Source of the DNA: G020353235 sp964569555
GTDB lineage: Bacteria; Chloroflexota; Dehalococcoidia; Dehalococcoidales; JAUYDJ01
Direction: 5' to 3'
Assembly (NCBI GenBank): GCA_964569555.1
Contig: CAZMTT010000032.1
Coordinates: 1 to 14,233 of the forward strand
Length of the DNA stretch: 14,233 nt
Shown here: positions 6,520 to 13,087 of the stretch, piece after piece
How positions within the stretch are numbered: the first letter of the stretch is position 1
Layout: the number at the start of each line of letters is the position of its first letter
Notes under the pieces: generated by a model
What the model saw: only the letters and a program-made list of their open reading frames with translations
What the model was told of the DNA's origin: nothing
Database searches by the model: none
Position numbers and translations under genes: made by a program

Positions 6520-8211
6520 ATGCGGATGTCAAAGCTATTCGGGAAGACACAGCGGGAGGTGCCGGCGGAGGCGGACACGGTCAGCCACCAGCTATTAATT
6601 AAAGCCGGGATGATACACCAGGAAGCGGCCGGGGTCTATTCTTACCTGCCGCTGGCCTGGCGGGTGCTCCGCAAAATAGAGAATATCATCCGGGACGAGA
6701 TGAACAAAGCCGGTGGGCAGGAACTGAGCATGCCGGTCCTGCAACCGCTGGAGCTCTGGCAGGAGACCGGGCGAGACCAGGCTTTCGGCAAGGGGCTTTT
6801 TATCCTCACCGACCGCAGAGACCGCAAGTTGGCCCTCGGCCCCACCCACGAGGAGATTATCACCCAGCTGGTGGGGCACAATGTGCAGAGCTACCGCGAC
6901 CTGCCCCTGCTGCTCTATCAGATTCAGACCAAGTTCCGTGACGAACCGCGCCCCCGCGCCGGCCTGATAAGGGTTCGCGAATTCACCATGAAAGACCTCT
7001 ACAGCTTTGACGCTGACGAAGCCGGGCTGGACCATAGCTACCAGTTGATGATTGAGGCATATCAGAACATCTATGCCCGCTGCGGGCTCCCTGCCCTGCT
7101 GGTTGAGGCGGATAGCGGTGCCATCGGCGGCAAGGACTCCCACGAGTTTATGGTCATCGCCGAGAGCGGTGAGGACGAGATTATCGGCTGCGATAAATGC
7201 CCCTATGCCGCCAATGTGGAAAAGGCGCAGAGCGTTAAAACTAAAGTGAAAAGTGAGCCGCCATTACCTGTGGAAGAGGTGTCCACGCTGGGGCTGGGCA
7301 CTATTGAGGAGGTGGCCGGCTTTCTGAAAGTGCCAGCGTCGCAGACGCTGAAAGCGGTATTCTATGCGGCTGACGGCAAACTGGTCTTCGTGTCCATCCG
7401 GGGAGATATTGAGGTAAACGAGGTAAAGCTGAAGAACCTGCTCAAGTGCGTTGAGCTCCGTCTGGCTACGGAACCTGAGGTGATAAAGGGCGGCATCGTG
7501 GCTGGCTCAGCCTCACCGATAGGCATCAAAGGCATTAGAATTATTGCCGATGATTCGATAACCACCGGGACAAACTTCGTCGCCGGCGCCAACAAGCCGG
7601 ATACCCACCTCAGAAATGTCAACTATCCCCGCGACTTCAAAGCCGATATTATCGCCGATATCGCCAGGGCTCACGCCGGGGACAGCTGTCCCAATTGCGG
7701 AGGCAAGCTATCGTCTATGCAGGGCATTGAGGTCGGCCATATCTTCAAGCTGGGCACTTTTCTCAGTGAGAAGCTAAACGCCCCTTATATTGACGCCAAG
7801 GGCGAAGCCAGGCCCATCATTATGGGGTGCTACGGTATCGGGCTGGGGAGGCTGCTGGCGGCTGCCATCGAGCAGAACCACGATGATAAGGGCATTATCT
7901 GGCCAGTACCCATTGCCCCCTATCAGGTCTATCTCTGCCCCCTGTACCGGGAGGATTCCGGGGTCGCCGAGGTTGCCGAAAAGCTATATACCGAGCTTGA
8001 GACAGAGGAACTTGAGGTGCTCTTTGATGACCGCGAAGAGTCTCCGGGGGTAAAGTTCAATGACGCTGACCTGCTGGGAATACCGCTCCGGGTTACCATA
8101 AGCCCGCGCACTCTGGAGAAAAACAGCGTTGAGATTAAGCGGCGCGCCGAGAAAGAAGCCCGGCTGGTGCCCCTGGCCGAAGTAAAGGCAAGGCTCAAGG
8201 AGCTGCTTTAA
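6520..8211 (+). CDS. proS: prolyl-tRNA synthetase, bacterial type with editing domain
   Basis: ProRS is the cytoplasmic class II synthetase that charges tRNA-Pro. The 563 residues match the bacterial-type (ProS type 1) architecture. The N-terminal catalytic core has SKLFGKTQREVPAEADTVSH, LGPTHEEIITQLV, QTKFRDEPRPRAGLIRVREF and MKDLYSFD. An inserted YbaK-like editing domain lies at about residues 225-390, with TLKAVFY and VNEVKLKNLL; this domain clears mischarged Ala-tRNA-Pro in the family. The core then resumes with CPNCGGKL, GHIFKLGTFLSEKLNAPY and motif 3, MGCYGIGLGRLLAA. A C-terminal anticodon-binding domain spans about residues 465-563 (APYQVYLCPL, LFDDREESPGVKFNDADLLG). It has its own strong ribosome site and lies 31 bases after the orphan gene. 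Its stop is 13 bases from the convergent small gene. Confidence 0.97.
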   Translation: MRMSKLFGKTQREVPAEADTVSHQLLIKAGMIHQEAAGVYSYLPLAWRVLRKIENIIRDEMNKAGGQELSMPVLQPLELWQETGRDQAFGKGLFILTDRRDRKLALGPTHEEIITQLVGHNVQSYRDLPLLLYQIQTKFRDEPRPRAGLIRVREFTMKDLYSFDADEAGLDHSYQLMIEAYQNIYARCGLPALLVEADSGAIGGKDSHEFMVIAESGEDEIIGCDKCPYAANVEKAQSVKTKVKSEPPLPVEEVSTLGLGTIEEVAGFLKVPASQTLKAVFYAADGKLVFVSIRGDIEVNEVKLKNLLKCVELRLATEPEVIKGGIVAGSASPIGIKGIRIIADDSITTGTNFVAGANKPDTHLRNVNYPRDFKADIIADIARAHAGDSCPNCGGKLSSMQGIEVGHIFKLGTFLSEKLNAPYIDAKGEARPIIMGCYGIGLGRLLAAAIEQNHDDKGIIWPVPIAPYQVYLCPLYREDSGVAEVAEKLYTELETEELEVLFDDREESPGVKFNDADLLGIPLRVTISPRTLEKNSVEIKRRAEKEARLVPLAEVKARLKELL

Positions 8212-8224
8212 AGTCAGCGCTGAG

Positions 8225-8371
8225 TCACTTCGGCTTTACCAGGAGCACAACTGCGAAGGCCAGCACCAGAGCCCCCAGAACAATGTCAGACAGGGGTGAG
8301 GTGCAGACAAAAGAAGCGATAACCAGTGCTCCCAGCACTATCTCAATGATGGCTACGGTTTTAACCTTCAT
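8225..8371 (-). CDS. 48-residue two-helix membrane protein
   Basis: This small protein, not recognised as a named family, follows pheT by 13 bases on the same strand. It is made of two hydrophobic helices, about residues 6-23 and 29-45, with basic ends (MKVK and VKPK) that put both termini in the cytoplasm as a hairpin. The helices carry near-identical motifs, EIVLGALVIA (10-19) and DIVLGALVLA (29-38). Most matching codons in the two copies differ only at the third base, which is good evidence that the frame is translated and selected. GGAGG at 8376-8380 lies four bases before ATG 8371, which decides this start over a longer frame reaching back into pheT to 8407. The position after pheT suggests co-transcription, not function. 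Confidence 0.7.
   Translation of the reverse strand: MKVKTVAIIEIVLGALVIASFVCTSPLSDIVLGALVLAFAVVLLVKPK
8258..8344 (-). repeat. internal duplication in the small membrane protein
   Basis: Two 30-base units, 8344 to 8315 and 8287 to 8258 on the minus strand, encode EIVLGALVIA and DIVLGALVLA. Eight of ten residues are identical and the other two are conservative, while most codons differ in the third base. The repeat is therefore conserved at the protein level rather than the DNA level, pointing to an old duplication or parallel helix-packing constraints. Confidence 0.6.
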
Positions 8372-8375
8372 ATTA

Positions 8376-8380
8376 CCTCC
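8376..8380 (-). promoter_or_regulatory. Shine-Dalgarno site of the small membrane-protein gene
   Basis: GGAGG (continuing as GGAGGT) lies between the pheT stop and ATG 8371, with a four-base spacer to the ATG. It supports the 48-residue frame as a real gene and sets its start. Confidence 0.6.
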
Positions 8381-8384
8381 ACAG

Positions 8385-10784
8385 CTAGCTGCGCAGGGTT
8401 GCCCCAAGCTCTTTGGACAGCCTTTTCAGGAGCTGCTGCTGGACCCGATTGACCTCTTCATCGGTCAGGGTATGCCCCGGAGATTGGTAGGTAATGCGGT
8501 AGGCGAGGGATTTCTGGCCCATGGGCACCGGCTCGCCGGAATAGACATCAAACACGCTGACCTGCTTCACCAGGGAAAAGCTGCTCACGATGTCCTGGAC
8601 CTGCCGGTGGGTGACACCCCCGTCAACTACCAGGGCGATATCCCGGACTATGGCCGGGAATCTGGGTACGGGCTGGAACATTTTATGGGCGGTAGCCAGG
8701 GGTAGCAGTACATTTAAATCAACTTCAAATAGCGAGGCGGTCTGGGGGACTTCATAGGCGGCTAAAACCTTGGGGTGTAGCTCGCCGACCACCCCCAGCC
8801 TCTTATCACCAACCATAATGGCCGCCTGTTTACCCGAGTGCAGGACTTCATCGGTGCCCCGGGCAAAGCTGGTTTCCAGACCCAGCTGCCCGAGCAAGCC
8901 TTCGACTATCCCCTTGGCATCAAAGAAGCCCATTGACTCACTCTCACCCCGCCACGATTTTTCGGTTCTGGAGCCGCTTAATACCGCGCACAATGTCTCC
9001 GGTTCCTGAGGCAGGTCATTGGGCTGGGGCAGGTATATCTTGCCCAGCTCAAAGAGGCGGATGCCATTTTCTTCGTGACGAAGATTGGCGGTCAGGGCAG
9101 CCAGCAGATTAACCCTCAGGTTGGGGCGGAGATATTCCTGGTCAGCGGTCATGGGGTTGGCCATGCGCAGGGGCGTAAATTCAGGGGACCCAGACTCTGG
9201 CCTCAGCCGGTTCAGCGATTCTAAAGCGGTCAGGGAATAGCTGATTATCTCCTGAAAGCCGTAGCCGACCAGGCCCTGTCTTATTCTCTCTTTAAGGGTG
9301 AGGATTGGCGCCGGGTTCTGCCGGGGTATGGGCTGGCTGAGCATGGTCATCGGGATTTTATCGTAGCCAACGATGCGGGCGACCTCTTCAATGAGGTCAA
9401 CCTCCAGACTGATATCACTGCGCCAGTAAGGCGGGGTAGCCTTTATTTTGGCGCCGGCTGTTTTACAATCAAAGCCCAGCGAAGTCAGTGCCTCTGTGGC
9501 TTGCTTCAGGCTGAATTTAACACCCAGAAGCTGCTTCATCCTCTCCATAGAGAGCAAAATGGGCTGGCTCTCTTTCTGGCCGGGATAGGCATCAACTATG
9601 CCTCTGGCGGCTTCGCCGCCAGCCAGCTTGATAATTAACCCGGTAGCCCGCTTAAGCCCCGCCGGCGCCAGCTCAGGGCGGATGCCCCGCTCAAAGCGCA
9701 TGCAGGCTTCACTGGGCAAAGACAGTATCCGGCCGGTATAGTGGATATTGGTCGGGTTAAAGTTGGCTGCTTCCAGCAATATACTGGTCGTCTGCTCGGT
9801 GACCTCGCTGTCGGCGCCGCCCATAACCCCGGCCACCGCCACCGCCCCTTCAGGGTCAGCAATGACCAGTATCTCCTTATTGAGAGTCCGCTTCACTCCA
9901 TCCAGGGTAACTATATTCTCGCCGCTATTAGCCCGGCGAACGATAATCTTCTTGCCCCTGATCTGGTCATAGTCAAAGGCATGCAGGGGCTGGCCGTACT
10001 CCAGCATAACGTAGTTGGTGATATCTACAATGTTATTTATCGGGCGCATGCCACCGGCCAGCAGGCGCTGCTGCAGCCACTGGGGCGACTCGCCCAGTTT
10101 TACCCCTGTAATCAGGCTGGCACAGTAGCGGGGGCATAAATCGGGGGCTTTAATCTCAACCGATATCTGCCCTTCTATCGGGGTAGCCTTCTCTTTATAG
10201 TCAGCTTCAGGGAGGTGCAGGCTCTGCCCGGTCAGGGCGGCAACCTCCCGGGCGATGCCCACTACCGAGAGGCAGTCGGGGCGATTGGGGGTAACCTCCA
10301 GGTCAAAGACGACCTCGCCCAGATAGTCAGCCAGCGGAGAGCCAAGCGGCGCTTCGGGAGGCAGGACCAGAATCTCGGTATGGTTATCCGAGATGCCAAG
10401 CTCCTTTTCGGAGCAGACCATGCCACTGGAGACGATGCCCCGAATCTTGGCTGGCTTAAGGCGAGTCGGCTGGCCGGTATGCCCGTCGATTAGCTGAGCC
10501 CCCACCTGGGCGAAGGCAACTTTATCACCGACCCGCAGGTTGGGAGCGCCGGTGACTACTGTCTCTTTACTGGTGCCGAGGTCTACCGTGACCAGGCTGA
10601 GGCGGTCGGCATTGGGGTGGGCTTTAATCTCAATTAACTGGCCGACCCAGACATTCTCCCAGCCGGCGCCGATTACCTGCCTGCCCTTGACCTCACTGCC
10701 CGCCATGGTCAGCCGATGGGCAATTTCGTCCAGAGGCAGGCCGATTTTAACATACTCCTGAAGCCATCTAATCGGAATCTTCAT
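8385..10784 (-). CDS. pheT: phenylalanyl-tRNA synthetase beta subunit
   Basis: PheT forms the alpha2-beta2 PheRS that charges tRNA-Phe. The beta subunit binds tRNA and edits mischarged Tyr-tRNA-Phe. The 799 residues are full length for the bacterial type. In order they show the start MKIPIRWLQEYV and an OB-fold tRNA-binding domain at about 40-150 (AHPNADRLSLVTVDLG, TGAPNLRVGDKV, SSGMVCSEKELGI). The B3/B4 editing region follows (NIVDITNYVMLEYGQPLHAFD, with VAGVMGG and FERGIRPE). The B5 domain comes next (MKQLLGVKFS, PPYWRSDISLEVDLIEEVAR), then the catalytic-like domain. A C-terminal FDX-ACB domain occupies about the last 95 residues (VPRFPAIVRDIALVVD, YRITYQSPGHTLTDEEVN). The ATG lies one base after the pheS stop, so coupling is likely. 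No domain is missing. Confidence 0.97.
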   Translation of the reverse strand: MKIPIRWLQEYVKIGLPLDEIAHRLTMAGSEVKGRQVIGAGWENVWVGQLIEIKAHPNADRLSLVTVDLGTSKETVVTGAPNLRVGDKVAFAQVGAQLIDGHTGQPTRLKPAKIRGIVSSGMVCSEKELGISDNHTEILVLPPEAPLGSPLADYLGEVVFDLEVTPNRPDCLSVVGIAREVAALTGQSLHLPEADYKEKATPIEGQISVEIKAPDLCPRYCASLITGVKLGESPQWLQQRLLAGGMRPINNIVDITNYVMLEYGQPLHAFDYDQIRGKKIIVRRANSGENIVTLDGVKRTLNKEILVIADPEGAVAVAGVMGGADSEVTEQTTSILLEAANFNPTNIHYTGRILSLPSEACMRFERGIRPELAPAGLKRATGLIIKLAGGEAARGIVDAYPGQKESQPILLSMERMKQLLGVKFSLKQATEALTSLGFDCKTAGAKIKATPPYWRSDISLEVDLIEEVARIVGYDKIPMTMLSQPIPRQNPAPILTLKERIRQGLVGYGFQEIISYSLTALESLNRLRPESGSPEFTPLRMANPMTADQEYLRPNLRVNLLAALTANLRHEENGIRLFELGKIYLPQPNDLPQEPETLCAVLSGSRTEKSWRGESESMGFFDAKGIVEGLLGQLGLETSFARGTDEVLHSGKQAAIMVGDKRLGVVGELHPKVLAAYEVPQTASLFEVDLNVLLPLATAHKMFQPVPRFPAIVRDIALVVDGGVTHRQVQDIVSSFSLVKQVSVFDVYSGEPVPMGQKSLAYRITYQSPGHTLTDEEVNRVQQQLLKRLSKELGATLRS

Positions 10785-10785
10785 T

Positions 10786-11826
10786 TTAGAACTGCCTCAA
10801 GAACCTGAGGTCGCTGCCGTAGAATAATCTGATATCGCTAATCCCGTAGCGGAGCATGGGCAGGCGCTCCACCCCCATGCCAAAGGCGAAACTGGTGTAA
10901 GCCTTGGGGTCAATGCCGCCCCGCTCAAGTACCCAGGGGTGGGTCATGCCTGCCCCCAGTATTTCAATCCAGCCGGTATCGCCGCACAGGCGGCACCCCT
11001 TGCCCCGGCAGACCACGCACTCAATGGCCATCTCAACGCCGGGCTCAACAAAGGGGAAATAGTCACAGCGGAAGCGTACTTTTCTGTCCTCACCGAAGAA
11101 ACGGCGGGCAAACTCGTAAAGCGTCCCCTTGAGGTCAGCCATGGTAATCCCTTTATCCACCGCCAAGCCGTCAACCTGATAGAACATAGGGATATGGGTG
11201 GCATCGCTGGCTTCATAGCGGTAGACCCGGCCCGGCTCAATCACCCTTATCGGGGGTGACATGGTCTCTATCACGCGGGCACTTACCGAGGTGGTGTGGG
11301 TGCGCAGCAGCATCGACCGCTCCCCTTTATCAGTCTTGAAATCAACCCAGGAGGTGGACATGGTATCGCGTGCCGGGTGTTCCTGGGGAATATTGAGCGC
11401 CTCAAAATTATAACTGTCCCACTCTACATCCGGGCCTTCGACTACCTGGAAGCCCATAGAGACAAAAATGTCGCATATTTCCTTAAGTGTCTGGGTGATG
11501 GGATGCAGGCGGCCGGTGGGTAAAGGGAGTCCGGGAAGGGTAATGTCAACCGCTTCTTTTTCCGCCATGGTGGTCAGGTGCGTCTCGCGGAGGTGCTGTT
11601 CTATCTCCTTGAACCTGGACTCAAACTCAGCCTTGGCGGTATTAACCGGCGCCCCGATTTGTTTCCTCTGCTCCGGAGGCAGTTCCGCCAGGCCACGCAG
11701 CAGTTTGGTCAGCTCGCCCTTTCGGCCCAGATAGCGAACGCGCCAGGACTCCAGTTCCTCAATGCTGGTAATTGACCCAAGTTCTTGTAGTGCGTTTAGC
11801 TTTAGTTTTTCAATGTCTGGCAACAT
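10786..11826 (-). CDS. pheS: phenylalanyl-tRNA synthetase alpha subunit
   Basis: PheS is the catalytic subunit of PheRS. The 346 residues begin with a coiled-coil N-terminal region at about 1-85 (ELESWRVRYLGRKGELTKLL). The class II core follows with RLHPITQTLKEICDIFVSMGF, EGPDVEWDSYNFEALNIPQE, RTHTTSVSARV, PGRVYRYEASDATH, FYQVDGLAVDKG and motif 3, GMGVERLPMLRYGI (316-329). Four cysteines (C270, C273, C278, C281) in CVVCRGKGCRLCG form a zinc-knuckle-like turn before GWIEILGAGM; I recall similar CxxC pairs in many PheS proteins. The ATG at 11826 has only a weak ribosome site, but an in-frame TAA 12 to 14 bases upstream leaves no alternative. The 52-base gap to rplT holds no visible terminator or Phe-rich leader peptide. 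Confidence 0.96.
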   Translation of the reverse strand: MLPDIEKLKLNALQELGSITSIEELESWRVRYLGRKGELTKLLRGLAELPPEQRKQIGAPVNTAKAEFESRFKEIEQHLRETHLTTMAEKEAVDITLPGLPLPTGRLHPITQTLKEICDIFVSMGFQVVEGPDVEWDSYNFEALNIPQEHPARDTMSTSWVDFKTDKGERSMLLRTHTTSVSARVIETMSPPIRVIEPGRVYRYEASDATHIPMFYQVDGLAVDKGITMADLKGTLYEFARRFFGEDRKVRFRCDYFPFVEPGVEMAIECVVCRGKGCRLCGDTGWIEILGAGMTHPWVLERGGIDPKAYTSFAFGMGVERLPMLRYGISDIRLFYGSDLRFLRQF

Positions 11827-11878
11827 TTTCTTATTCTGTTACGGAGGGGTGGATTAAGGGAACCGGACTGAACTGATT

Positions 11879-12238
11879 TCAGGCCTGAGCTTTCTCTTTA
11901 ACCATGGTCACCAGATTGGCAAAGGCTTCCGGCTCTCTGACCGCCATATCGGCGAGCATCTTGCGGTTGATTTCAACCCCGGACTTGTTCAAGCCGGCTA
12001 TAAGCTGGCTATAGGTTATTCCCTGGGCTTTGGCGGCGGCATTGACCCGCGATATCCAGAGCCGCCTCATATCACCCTTCCGCTCCCGGCGGTGGGCATA
12101 GGCATAGCTTAGCGACTTGAGCATCGACTCATGGGCGCGGCGAAAAAGGGAATGCTTGGTCAGGCGGTGCCCCTTGGTCAGCGCCAGCACTTTCTTGTGT
12201 CTTTTATGGGTGGTTACACCCCGTTTTACTCGTGGCAA
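11879..12238 (-). CDS. rplT: 50S ribosomal protein L20
   Basis: L20 binds 23S rRNA early in assembly of the large ribosomal subunit. The 119 residues are highly basic and match the family from end to end: PRVKRGVTTHKRHKKVL, AKGH-like TKGHRLTKHSLFRRAHE, YAYAHRRERKGDMRRLWISR, then INAA-like VNAAAKAQGITYSQLIAGL and NRKMLADMAVREPEAF. The start codon is TTG at 12238, preceded by a perfect AGGAGG five bases upstream (12244-12249). Starting there gives the normal L20 N-terminus, so the rare start is well supported. It lies 9 bases after rpmI, and the ribosome site overlaps the rpmI stop. The rpmI-rplT pair downstream of infC is nearly universal in bacteria. I saw no structure resembling the L20 autoregulatory pseudoknot. 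Confidence 0.97.
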   Translation of the reverse strand: MPRVKRGVTTHKRHKKVLALTKGHRLTKHSLFRRAHESMLKSLSYAYAHRRERKGDMRRLWISRVNAAAKAQGITYSQLIAGLNKSGVEINRKMLADMAVREPEAFANLVTMVKEKAQA

Positions 12239-12243
12239 TGTAT

Positions 12244-12249
12244 CCTCCT
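12244..12249 (-). promoter_or_regulatory. Shine-Dalgarno site of rplT (TTG start)
   Basis: The perfect AGGAGG sits five bases before the TTG start of rplT and overlaps the rpmI TAG stop. It decides in favour of the unusual TTG start. Confidence 0.8.
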
Positions 12250-12451
12250 ACTTCACTCCATAGGGTATCAGCCTTTTGATACGAATCCTATCGCTGGGGC
12301 TAACCGGTACGGTTTCGTCAAAAAGGCGCTTGGTGCGCTTTGCCTTCCGGCGGCGCAGGTGACTTTTGCCGCCCTTCATTCGCATAAGTTTACCGCTGCC
12401 CGTAATGTGGAAGCGGCTCTGGGCTCCTTTATGAGTCTTAATCTTGGGCAT
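12248..12451 (-). CDS. rpmI: 50S ribosomal protein L35
   Basis: L35 is a small basic protein of the large ribosomal subunit. The 67 residues match the family: PKIKTHKGAQSRFHITGSGK, MRMKGGKSHLRRRKAKRTKR and the C-terminal DRIRIKRLIPYGVK. Its ATG follows the TAA of infC with no intervening base, so translation is probably coupled to infC. A GAGGTG element lies inside the end of infC as a possible ribosome site. Length is normal (about 65 residues). Confidence 0.97.
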   Translation of the reverse strand: MPKIKTHKGAQSRFHITGSGKLMRMKGGKSHLRRRKAKRTKRLFDETVPVSPSDRIRIKRLIPYGVK

Positions 12452-13003
12452 TTAGACCTGTTTCACCTCTTCCTCTTCTTTTTCCTTAACCTTCTGAGTG
12501 GACATCGGGGAGAAAATTACCGACATCCTTTTGCCCTCTAACATCGGCTGCCTATCCACGGAAGCTATCTCTTTGATTGATTCGGCCGCTCTCTGTAGCA
12601 GTCTCCAGCCAATCTCGGGGTGGGTAATTTCCCGTCCCCGGAACATTACGGTGATCTTGACTCTATCACCCTCACCCAGTAATTTAACGGCTAACCTGGT
12701 CTTAGCCTCAAAATCGTGGTTATTAATCGCCGGTCGCATCCGCACTTCCCTTAACAGGGCAATCCGCTGTGCCCGGCGCAGCTGGCGCTCCTTCTTGTCC
12801 TGCTCGTATTTGTATTTTCCGTAGTCAAGAAGGCGGCACACCGGGGGGGCTGCGGTCGGGGCTACCTCCACCAGGTCAAGATTCTGCCTTCGGGCTACTT
12901 CTCGGGCTTGCTCCAGAGTCATAATGCCGAGTTGCTCACCCTTATCCCCGATAAGGCGAACCTCCCTGGCTCTAATCCGCTCATTAACGCGCAGTTTCTT
13001 AAT
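12452..13003 (-). CDS. infC: translation initiation factor IF-3, non-ATG (ATT or ATA) start
   Basis: IF-3 binds the 30S subunit, blocks premature 50S joining and proofreads the start codon. The N-terminal domain (RVNERIRAREVRLIGDKGEQ, LDLVEVAPTAAPPVCRLLDY, GKYKYEQ) and C-terminal domain (EVRMRPAINNHDFEAKTR, GDRVKITVMFRGREI) are both present. The first ATG (12922) would delete the first 27 residues, including the conserved VNERIRAREVRLIG. The frame stays open upstream to a TAG at 13010-13012, with no ATG, GTG or TTG between. Candidates are ATT at 13003 (183 residues) or ATA at 13006, behind AAAGGGGGT. E. coli infC starts with AUU, and IF-3 discriminates against such codons to repress its own synthesis, so the same control is inferred. 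The choice between ATT and ATA is open. Confidence 0.93.
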   Translation of the reverse strand: MKKLRVNERIRAREVRLIGDKGEQLGIMTLEQAREVARRQNLDLVEVAPTAAPPVCRLLDYGKYKYEQDKKERQLRRAQRIALLREVRMRPAINNHDFEAKTRLAVKLLGEGDRVKITVMFRGREITHPEIGWRLLQRAAESIKEIASVDRQPMLEGKRMSVIFSPMSTQKVKEKEEEEVKQV

Positions 13004-13015
13004 TATGTGCTATTT

Positions 13016-13024
13016 ACCCCCTTT
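13016..13024 (-). promoter_or_regulatory. Shine-Dalgarno site of infC
   Basis: AAAGGGGGT resembles the AAGGAGGT consensus. It ends 9 bases before the ATA at 13006 and 12 bases before the ATT at 13003. It lies about 95 bases from the first ATG of the frame, so it supports initiation at the near-cognate codons and not at ATG 12922. Confidence 0.65.
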
Positions 13025-13049
13025 AAGTGCGACTGCTTCGTGGTCAAAA

Positions 13050-13078
13050 ACTATATCATATCTAATGAGACTAATCAA
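13050..13078 (-). promoter_or_regulatory. sigma-70-type promoter of the infC-rpmI-rplT-pheS-pheT operon
   Basis: On the minus strand TTGATT (13078 to 13073) and TATAGT (13055 to 13050) are separated by exactly 17 bases. The -10 matches TATAAT at five of six bases and the -35 matches TTGACA at four. It lies in the AT-rich 84-base gap between thrS and infC and would give a leader of about 40 bases before the infC start. This suggests infC and downstream genes can be transcribed apart from thrS. No terminator hairpin after thrS is evident in the same gap. Confidence 0.6.
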
Positions 13079-13087
13079 ATTATACCC

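Noticed and set aside
8212..8224. Terminator between the convergent proS and small-protein genes
   Set aside because: The 10-bp palindrome TCAGCGCTGA (8214-8223) is too short for a stable hairpin with a loop and has no T-tract on either side.
8372..8407. Longer, 60-residue version of the small membrane protein starting in pheT
   Set aside because: The extra residues overlap the pheT end, are not hydrophobic, and the strong ribosome site points to ATG 8371.
8283..8705. Plus-strand 140-residue frame opposite the small gene and the end of pheT
   Set aside because: Antisense to the FDX-ACB coding region of pheT, with no domain of its own.
10972..11017. CxxC pairs in PheS as an unusual zinc-domain insertion
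   Set aside because: Similar cysteine pairs before GWIEILGAGM occur in many bacterial PheS proteins, so this is a normal variant.
13079..13084. TATAAT on the minus strand as a promoter -10
   Set aside because: It lies just at the thrS stop and I see no matching -35 in the thrS 3' end; the TTGATT/TATAGT pair is better spaced.
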